A stretch of DNA of 40,097 bases from Pseudoalteromonas prydzensis (lineage in GTDB: Bacteria > Pseudomonadota > Gammaproteobacteria > Enterobacterales > Alteromonadaceae), in NCBI RefSeq assembly GCF_011050055.1, contig NZ_DRGM01000056.1, forward strand, positions 1 through 40,097. Direction: 5' to 3'. How positions within the stretch are numbered: the first letter of the stretch is position 1; every line of letters starts with the position of its first letter. The notes under the pieces were generated by a model, which searched no databases, was not told where the DNA came from, and worked only from the letters and a program-made list of their open reading frames with translations. Below are positions 34,421-40,097 of this stretch, in pieces. A program made the position numbers and the translations under genes.

Positions 34421-35158
34421 ATGAAAAAACTATTACTGGGTAGCTTGTTAGCTACCGCTGCGTTTGCAAGCAATGCTACCGTGGTTGAAATGCAAACTTC
34501 GCAAGGCACCATCAAAATTGATTTATTTGATCAACAAACACCAAAAACGGTGGCGAACTTTTTAACCTATGTTGAGAGTGAAGCGTATCATCAAACTGTG
34601 ATCCATCGTTCGCTAGAAAACTTCATCATTCAAGGAGGCGGGTTTACATTTACCGATGATTTTAAAGCGATTGAAACATCACCTGCAGTTGCGAATGAGC
34701 CAGTGCTGTCGAATGTAAAAGGCACCGTTGCTATGGCTAAAGTGGGAGGAAATCCAAATAGTGCGACTAGCCAGTGGTTCTTTAATCTTAAAGATAATAG
34801 CGCAAACTTAGATAAGCAAAATGGCGGTTTTACCGTATTTGGTCAAATTACTGCCGATAGTTATGCTGTGCTGGATAAGATCTCTGCGTTAGTTCATTGC
34901 GGTGAAATTCCTGTGGTAAATATAACTAAAGAGCAGTGTGCAAGTGCAGATACCACGTTGGCTATTACTAATCTTGTATCGGTTAATAGTGTGGTGGTGC
35001 TGGACGATGATCCAAATTCATCAGCCAATTTATCTCCGAAAGAAAACACCCTAATTAACGATCCGACTCAGCCTGATGCGGATGATAACTCAAGTGGTAG
35101 TATGAGCTGGTTATTGCCATTACTCTTGTTGGGCTTTAACCGTCGCCGTGCAGCTTAA
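34421..35158 (+). CDS. Secreted cyclophilin-type peptidyl-prolyl isomerase with GlyGly-CTERM-like tail
   Basis: I chose ATG 34421 (245 residues), which starts a signal peptide (MKKLLLGSLLATAAFASNA); CAGGA lies upstream. The cyclophilin domain is plain: TSQGTIKIDLFDQQTPKTVANF, HRSLENFIIQGGGF, TVAMAKVGGNPNSATSQWFFNL and GFTVFGQI. After it comes an acidic, Asn/Asp-rich linker and then a C-terminal tail: SGSMSW, a short hydrophobic run and FNRRR. That tail resembles rhombosortase sorting signals. The enzyme should help folding outside the inner membrane, and the tail suggests surface attachment or export. Confidence 0.88.
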   Translation: MKKLLLGSLLATAAFASNATVVEMQTSQGTIKIDLFDQQTPKTVANFLTYVESEAYHQTVIHRSLENFIIQGGGFTFTDDFKAIETSPAVANEPVLSNVKGTVAMAKVGGNPNSATSQWFFNLKDNSANLDKQNGGFTVFGQITADSYAVLDKISALVHCGEIPVVNITKEQCASADTTLAITNLVSVNSVVVLDDDPNSSANLSPKENTLINDPTQPDADDNSSGSMSWLLPLLLLGFNRRRAA

Positions 35159-35167
35159 TAGTATGTG

Positions 35168-35199
35168 CTTGCTATCGGGTTATATGTCCCGATAGCAAG
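35168..35199. terminator. Hairpin between the cyclophilin and MAPEG genes
   Basis: Perfect 12-bp stem CTTGCTATCGGG (35168-35179) / CCCGATAGCAAG (35188-35199) with an 8-base loop, between convergent genes. T-runs are poor. Confidence 0.68.
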
Positions 35200-35208
35200 G
35201 GTAACGGT

Positions 35209-35628
35209 TTAAAGTGCAAATACCCGCATTACTAATAACACCCACATAGTTAAAACCACTAAACAGCCAAGCAAAAAGCTATAATAACGCGGTTTTACGC
35301 TATTGCTGCCTAAATGAATAATACTGTGAATTACTCGCGAAATAACAAACCCCCATGCTAAAGCTACAAACATGTACCCTGCTGCATTGAGTTGTAGGCC
35401 TGTTACGCAGGCAACAAAAAACAATACTGGTATTTCAAACTGATTGATAAAGTTGCGACCAGCAATATGCACGTCATCACCCGCATTATCTAATTGCATG
35501 GTAGCAAAATCTTGCATCGAAATTGTTTTGTTACGTGCAGCACTAAAACGCCGACGACCCATTACCACCATTACTGTAAACGTCAACATGACTTGAGCGA
35601 ACATAGCAAGCAATAGATATTTTTCCAT
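35209..35628 (-). CDS. MAPEG-family integral membrane protein
   Basis: 139 residues with four hydrophobic segments (about 5-23, 65-83, 84-102, 115-136). MAPEG features are NFINQFEIPVLFFVACVTGL and the helix with SRVIHSIIHLGSN. Eukaryotic members use glutathione in eicosanoid metabolism; the role of this bacterial branch is unknown. GAGA lies upstream of the ATG. It is transcribed alone, convergent with the cyclophilin gene and divergent from the M16 protease gene. Confidence 0.85.
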   Translation of the reverse strand: MEKYLLLAMFAQVMLTFTVMVVMGRRRFSAARNKTISMQDFATMQLDNAGDDVHIAGRNFINQFEIPVLFFVACVTGLQLNAAGYMFVALAWGFVISRVIHSIIHLGSNSVKPRYYSFLLGCLVVLTMWVLLVMRVFAL

Positions 35629-35786
35629 TTGATTCTCGTTGTTAGAGTAAATTCAGACATAAGCCTAGCAGTTTGTCTTTATAATTCACAAAATGTGTTA
35701 CAAAGTATTTAGAAAAATGATTGCAAGCTTATGCTCGTTTACCGATCATAAACACAAGACAACAATTAATGGATACTATCCTCATT

Positions 35787-38666
35787 ATGAAAAAAATAAT
35801 TACTTTAAGCGCTATTGCCTTAGCGGTATTAAGTGGTTGTGGTACCACAACCACTTCAGTACAACAACAAACCGCATTATTGTCAGATACTCTGGTAATT
35901 AGCCCAAATGATACTCGCCAATATAAAACCCTTAAATTGGCAAATGAAATTGAAGTAATTTTAGTCTCAGATCCAAGCGCTGAAAAATCAGCGGCCGCAT
36001 TGAGTGTCGGTGTTGGTTTGTTACATGATCCAATGAGTCAACAGGGGATGGCGCATTATTTAGAGCACATGTTATTTTTAGGTACTGAGCGCTACCCTGA
36101 TACCAAAGGGTACTCTGATTTTATGACTAAAAACGGCGGGGCGCACAATGCTTATACATGGTTAGATATCACTAACTACATGTTTAAAGTCAATAATGAT
36201 GCCTATGACGAAGCACTAGATCGTTTTGCTGATTTCTTTAAATCTCCTAAGCTTTACCCAGAATACACAGATAAAGAGAAAAACGCAGTAAACGCCGAAT
36301 GGCCAATGCGCCGCGAGATGGACTTTTTTGGTCAGTTTAAACTGGCGCGTAAAATGATGGGCGATCATCCTGCAAATCGTTTTTTAATCGGTAATTTAGA
36401 AACACTCGGTGATAAAGAAGGCAGTTCATTACATAAAGAGACGGTTGATTTTTATAATAAATATTACTCTTCTAACATTATGAAAGTGGCGATGATTTCA
36501 AACTTGCCACTGAGCGAGATGGAAGCGAAAGCACAAAAATATTTTGCTGATATTGAAGATAAAAAAATCGACAAACCAACCGTTACCCAACAGTTAGATT
36601 TTGATAATGTGGGTGGTAAACGCGTACATTACGCCCCCAATGAAGATGTAAAACAGTTACAACTTGATTTTACCATTGTTGATAACAGCGACGAATTTGC
36701 CGTTAAACCAAACCGCTTTGTAGCATATTTATTAAGTAATGAAATGCAAGGCAGCCCAGCGCAAATTTTACGTGATAAAGGCTGGGTATCACAGCTATCA
36801 GCCAACGCGACGCCAACTCACTACGGTAACTATGGCGCGTTGACAGTCGATGTGCAATTAACTGATGAAGGCATGAAAAACCGCGAAACAATTGTCGCAA
36901 CAGTGATGCAATACATCGACTTGATCAAAAAAGAAGGCGTTGATAGTAAATACTTTAATGAAATTCGCACTTCATTAAATAATGAATTTCAATTTTTGGA
37001 AAAAGGCGATGAGTTCGGTTATGTCAGTAATCTAGCTGGCAGCATGCAGGACTACCCACTTAATCATGCTATCAATGCGCCATATTATTACGCTAAATTT
37101 GATGCCGCAGCCATTAACAAAGTGCTTAAGCAATTAAATGCTGATACGTTACGTATTTGGTATACCTCTAAACAAGAAGAAACCGACTCGCAATTGCATT
37201 TTTACGATGGTAAATACCGTATTGAAGATATCAGCGATGCAGAGATTGCCAGCTGGAGTAAACCAAGCCAATTTGCCTTAGCACTACCAACCGTAAATCG
37301 TTTACTACCAGAGAGCTTTGCAATTAAAACAGCGCAATTTGCTGAGCAAAAGCACCCAGCGTTGGTGTATGAAAAAAATGGCGTAAAAATATGGCGTCAA
37401 GCCAGTCAAAACTTCGCCGAGCAACCGAAAGGATTGCTTGAAGTTTATTTAAATACGCCGGATGCATTGACGGATATTAAAGCAAAAGTACTTTATTCAG
37501 TATGGGCTGACTTATACAACCTACAACAAAGTAAACTCAGTACTGAAGCGGCCGTTGCTGGTATGAGTGTTGGCCTTGAAGCGAGTAATGGCCTTATTTT
37601 ATCTATGAGCGGTTTTACAGATAAACAGGATTTATTGCTAGCGCAGGCGCTGGAAAACATAAATGTACAAGTGACAGAGCAAGGCTTTGCGCAAGCACTT
37701 GATCGTTACCAACGCGCTTTATTAAATGCACAAAAACAATTTCCTTTCTATCAAGCGTTCGATGAATATTCAAAACTGATCAGAACCGGTAGCTTTGATA
37801 CGGATGCATTAGTAAATACAGCTAAAACATTAACGATTGCCGATTTTGAGCAGCTCAAACAGCAGACATTTGGCAATAACGAACTACGCGTATTTACTTT
37901 TGGTAACTACAACCAGCAAGATGTTGACGCGATTGCTAAAGCGCTAACTGCAGTGTTACCAGTAGCGCACAAAGCAACTGAATTCGCACGCAGTAAAGCA
38001 TGGTTGCCGCAACCTGGTGAAACCATCGTATTGCAAAAAGACATTGATGTGGCGGATGTCGCGATTATTGATATGACCGTACACCCGATTGCAGGCTATA
38101 AGCAAAAAGCGCAAGCGCAAGTGCTACAAGGTCACTTTAGTACTATTGCATTTGATAAATTACGTACCGAAGAGCAACTGGCTTATGCGGTAGATGGCTT
38201 AGCACGGCCAATTGAAGACTATTCAGCAATTGGCTTGTTTATTCAAACGCCAGTAAAAGATGCCCAAACAATGCAAGCGCGCTTTGAGGAGTTTAAAAAG
38301 CAATACGCCGTAGAGCTTGATACCATGAGTGAAGAAACCTTCGCACAACTTAAAAACGCAGCCTTAGTATCACTCAAAGAGCAGCCGAAAAACCTCAGTG
38401 ATGAAATGGGCCCATTAATTGGCGATTGGTATCGTGAAAATTTTGCTTTTGATTCAAAAGAAAAGTTAATTGCTGAAGTTGAAAAAGTCACCCTTGCAGA
38501 TATTAAAGACTACTACCAGCAAACAATGTTAAATCCACAAGCTGCGCGTTTAAACGTACAACTTCGTGGTAGCAAATTTGCTGACAAACCGTTTGCCGAT
38601 TTACCAAAACAAACATTGGTAACAGACTTACAAGCACACTTTAATGGCATTAAATTGCAAAAGTAA
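35787..38666 (+). CDS. Pitrilysin-like M16 metallopeptidase lipoprotein
   Basis: I chose ATG 35787 (959 residues), because it gives a lipoprotein signal (MKKIITLSAIALAVLSGCG, lipidated Cys18); a TTG at 35721 would hide it. The inverted zinc motif HYLEH (His90, Glu93, His94) is followed by the distal zinc ligand Glu171 in NAVNAEWPMRRE. That spacing of 77 residues is the same as in pitrilysin. Length and the inactive second half fit the pitrilysin/insulinase class, which degrades peptides in a closed chamber. It probably works in the periplasm anchored to a membrane and degrades peptides. A terminator follows. Confidence 0.94.
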   Translation: MKKIITLSAIALAVLSGCGTTTTSVQQQTALLSDTLVISPNDTRQYKTLKLANEIEVILVSDPSAEKSAAALSVGVGLLHDPMSQQGMAHYLEHMLFLGTERYPDTKGYSDFMTKNGGAHNAYTWLDITNYMFKVNNDAYDEALDRFADFFKSPKLYPEYTDKEKNAVNAEWPMRREMDFFGQFKLARKMMGDHPANRFLIGNLETLGDKEGSSLHKETVDFYNKYYSSNIMKVAMISNLPLSEMEAKAQKYFADIEDKKIDKPTVTQQLDFDNVGGKRVHYAPNEDVKQLQLDFTIVDNSDEFAVKPNRFVAYLLSNEMQGSPAQILRDKGWVSQLSANATPTHYGNYGALTVDVQLTDEGMKNRETIVATVMQYIDLIKKEGVDSKYFNEIRTSLNNEFQFLEKGDEFGYVSNLAGSMQDYPLNHAINAPYYYAKFDAAAINKVLKQLNADTLRIWYTSKQEETDSQLHFYDGKYRIEDISDAEIASWSKPSQFALALPTVNRLLPESFAIKTAQFAEQKHPALVYEKNGVKIWRQASQNFAEQPKGLLEVYLNTPDALTDIKAKVLYSVWADLYNLQQSKLSTEAAVAGMSVGLEASNGLILSMSGFTDKQDLLLAQALENINVQVTEQGFAQALDRYQRALLNAQKQFPFYQAFDEYSKLIRTGSFDTDALVNTAKTLTIADFEQLKQQTFGNNELRVFTFGNYNQQDVDAIAKALTAVLPVAHKATEFARSKAWLPQPGETIVLQKDIDVADVAIIDMTVHPIAGYKQKAQAQVLQGHFSTIAFDKLRTEEQLAYAVDGLARPIEDYSAIGLFIQTPVKDAQTMQARFEEFKKQYAVELDTMSEETFAQLKNAALVSLKEQPKNLSDEMGPLIGDWYRENFAFDSKEKLIAEVEKVTLADIKDYYQQTMLNPQAARLNVQLRGSKFADKPFADLPKQTLVTDLQAHFNGIKLQK

Positions 38667-38699
38667 TTTAGCCCATTGAAGCGTTGAAAAAGATCAAAG

Positions 38700-38725
38700 C
38701 CCAAGCGATTTGCTTGGGTTTTTTT
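38700..38725 (+). terminator. Rho-independent terminator of the M16 peptidase gene
   Basis: 7-bp GC-rich stem CCCAAGC (38700-38706) / GCTTGGG (38712-38718), 5-base loop, then seven T, 34 bases after the stop. Confidence 0.88.
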
Positions 38726-38746
38726 GTGAAAAAATAAAAATACAGC

Positions 38747-38774
38747 GAACCTTTTACATTGCTAAACCGTCTTG
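38747..38774 (+). promoter_or_regulatory. ECF-type promoter of the second sigma gene
   Basis: GAACCTTTT (38747-38755) and CGTCTTG (38768-38774), with 17 bases between GAAC and CGTC. This is the classic GAAC/CGTC form of autoregulated ECF promoters. It is unlike the GCATCC type at 14360-14391. Predicted start near 38781, 17 bases before the ATG. Confidence 0.65.
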
Positions 38775-38797
38775 TAGAAAAGATATTAAGGAGAGGC

Positions 38798-39316
38798 ATG
38801 AATTCGACGCAAATAACGCTTGCTGTAATTAGCGCACAGCAAGGGGATGAGCCAGCTTTTAACTCATTATGTACTTATTTGTATAATCCTAGCTTTCTAT
38901 TTGCGATGAAACTTTGTAAACAGAAAGACTTAGCAAAGGATATAACGCAAGAAGCGTGGACTGTGGTAGCAAAAGACATTCGTAAATTAAAAGAACCAAG
39001 CGTGTTTAAAGCGTGGTTATTTAGAGTGGTATACCACAAGTTTATTGATGTCACCCGTAAAGATAAGTACATAGAAAGTTTTCAGCCGGATAAGCATGAA
39101 CAATCAATAGATACTACACATTGTAATGAGCAATCTATTGATTTAGCAAAATTAATAAATAACCTGCCAGATAGTGAGCGGCTCAGTGTTTATTTGTTTT
39201 ATTTAGAGCAAATGTCAATTAGCGACATTGCTTTAATAACAAATGTTGCTGTTGGCACAGTGAAGTCACGTTTACACCGAGCGAGAGCACAGCTGGTAAA
39301 ATGGTTGAGTGAATAA
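38798..39316 (+). CDS. RNA polymerase ECF-type sigma factor (second)
   Basis: I chose ATG 38798 (172 residues), preceded by AAGGAG; a TTG at 38759 lies inside the promoter. Region 2 is seen in LYNPSFLFAMKLCKQKDLAKDITQEAW, KAWLFRVVYHKFIDVTRK; region 4 in LPDSERLSVYLFYLEQMSI and VAVGTVKSRLHRARAQLVKWL. It is followed by a DUF6768 membrane protein (12-base gap), which may be its anti-sigma partner. A promoter of its own likely type precedes it, suggesting autoregulation. The signal is unknown. Confidence 0.92.
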   Translation: MNSTQITLAVISAQQGDEPAFNSLCTYLYNPSFLFAMKLCKQKDLAKDITQEAWTVVAKDIRKLKEPSVFKAWLFRVVYHKFIDVTRKDKYIESFQPDKHEQSIDTTHCNEQSIDLAKLINNLPDSERLSVYLFYLEQMSISDIALITNVAVGTVKSRLHRARAQLVKWLSE

Positions 39317-39328
39317 TTGGAGAGAGTG

Positions 39329-39718
39329 ATGAATTTAGATGAGAAAATAAAAGAGAGCTTACAGGCTGAACAACACAATTTGGAGTCTGTTTTAGAGACT
39401 GATTCTGGTTTATTTAAACAGTTTACAGGTATATATCGCGGAAAAATGCGCAGTTGGACAGTTTTAGGTACGATGTTGGCTTTTATACTCACGGCAATTT
39501 TTATACTATCAGCCTACCAATATTTTAATGCTGAGCAGATAGCACAGCAACTGTTTTGGGCTGTGTGTTTTGTAAGTAGTCTAATGATGCAAATTGCCGT
39601 TAAACTCTGGCTGTTTATGGAGATGAATAGGCAATCTATTATTAAAGAAATTAAGCGAAGTGAATTTGAAATAAGGCTGATACTCAGTGAACACTCAACT
39701 TCAAAGATTAAAAACTAA
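39329..39718 (+). CDS. DUF6768 family two-TM membrane protein (possible anti-sigma partner)
   Basis: I chose ATG 39329 (129 residues) with GGAGAG upstream. The N-terminal ~45 residues are cytoplasmic and charged (NLDEKIKESLQAEQHNLESVL, FKQFTGIYRGKMRSW). Two TM helices follow (about 49-66 and 78-98), then the family's typical C-terminal stretch KLWLFMEMNRQSIIKEIKR. It lies directly downstream of an ECF sigma gene, the usual place for an anti-sigma factor, but it has no known anti-sigma domain. That role is inference. Confidence 0.78.
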   Translation: MNLDEKIKESLQAEQHNLESVLETDSGLFKQFTGIYRGKMRSWTVLGTMLAFILTAIFILSAYQYFNAEQIAQQLFWAVCFVSSLMMQIAVKLWLFMEMNRQSIIKEIKRSEFEIRLILSEHSTSKIKN

Positions 39719-39748
39719 GTTTTAATCTGAACGTTAAAAGGAAGTTTT

Positions 39749-40006
39749 ATGAAATACATAACTTGGTCTTTGTTGTTATTGTATTCAGTATGTAGCTACA
39801 GCAGCAACTCATTTACTGATGACTTGGTCAACGCCGCAAATGATAGAACAACACAAAACGTGCGTTATGACGGCGCTTATCATCGCATTGCTTACCCAAA
39901 CGGCGATGTACCCGACAATATTGGCGTATGTACTGATGTGATTATTCGAAGTTATACCCAAACCACCTCAAGATACGAGTTTCAGTTGGAATTAAAAGCG
40001 ATTTAG
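39749..40006 (+). pseudogene. Truncated DUF1287 gene
   Basis: AAAGGAAG precedes ATG 39749. A signal peptide is followed by the conserved DUF1287 start: FTDDLVNAANDRTTQNVRYD, YHRIAYPNGDVPDN and GVCTDVIIRSY with the family's conserved Cys. After that (about base 39955) the family normally continues for over 100 residues (GIDLQ..VHEDM, ...NIDHRR). Here the reading goes on with 16 unrelated residues to TAG at 40004-40006. No other frame of 39955-40097 restores the family sequence. The gene looks cut off by a rearrangement. What adjoins it is unknown; one plus-strand frame stays open to the window end but has no start. Confidence 0.72.
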
Positions 40007-40097
40007 GCAAGGCATTGATTGCAAATAATAGTGGTTCTATTGTTAAAATCAATAACGCAGTATCAATCGCTTTTAAACCAACCCGTTGGGCGTTTCA

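Noticed and set aside
39940..40097. Plus-strand frame open to the window end after the DUF1287 fragment
   Set aside because: No start codon or ribosome site and no recognised family; kept only as a note in the pseudogene entry.

Overview
The window reads as chromosomal DNA of a marine gammaproteobacterium of the Alteromonadales, most likely Pseudoalteromonas or a close relative. This is inferred from the low-to-moderate GC content, three large TonB-dependent receptors, the small conserved proteins VF530, TIGR02647 and DUF1496, DUF4331 and DUF6768 genes, and a GlyGly-CTERM-like tail. No rRNA, tRNA, CRISPR array, insertion sequence or prophage is visible. Many starts were moved downstream of the longest open frame on the basis of ribosome binding sites, signal peptides and promoter positions.

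Layout, left part. 1-1109 (minus) is the N-terminal part of a TonB-dependent receptor, divergent from a secreted cyanophycinase-family peptidase (1449-3149). 3505-9221 is an RND efflux operon (adaptor, pump, outer-membrane channel) behind a promoter whose -10 lies inside a 14-bp inverted repeat. A TetR-family regulator follows (9365-9991). On the minus strand, 15725-14500 encodes an ECF sigma factor and its RskA-like anti-sigma. Then comes a four-gene operon (14325-10027): DUF4331 protein, cadherin-like lipoprotein, tetratricopeptide-like protein and HupE/UreJ-like membrane protein. The sigma gene and the DUF4331 operon are preceded by nearly identical ECF-type promoters, so the sigma factor probably controls itself and the operon.

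Middle part. ilvE (16089-17090) and a membrane-anchored fusion of a dual-specificity phosphatase with a diacylglycerol-kinase domain (17362-18987) are followed by small conserved genes. The homogentisate catabolic pair hmgA-maiA (minus) is divergent from a MarR regulator (22150-22581).

Right part. Two tandem Oar-like TonB receptors (minus, 22646-29219) share an 11-base leader motif. The second is directly downstream of a secreted S1/P1 nuclease (30114-29248). Divergent from the nuclease are two overlapping genes of unknown role: a membrane-tethered PhnD-like binding protein and a two-TM protein with a possible winged-helix cytoplasmic domain. A convergent ushA (5'-nucleotidase/UDP-sugar hydrolase lipoprotein) follows. 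Together these suggest a nucleic-acid and phosphate scavenging island with its own sensor. The remainder holds a secreted cyclophilin with a sorting-signal-like tail, a MAPEG protein, a pitrilysin-like M16 protease lipoprotein, and a second ECF sigma gene with its own GAAC/CGTC promoter. After that come a DUF6768 membrane protein and a DUF1287 gene whose conserved sequence stops abruptly near the window end.

The best candidates for undescribed systems are the ECF-controlled DUF4331/HupE module and the PhnD-like/membrane-regulator pair beside the nuclease-receptor operon.
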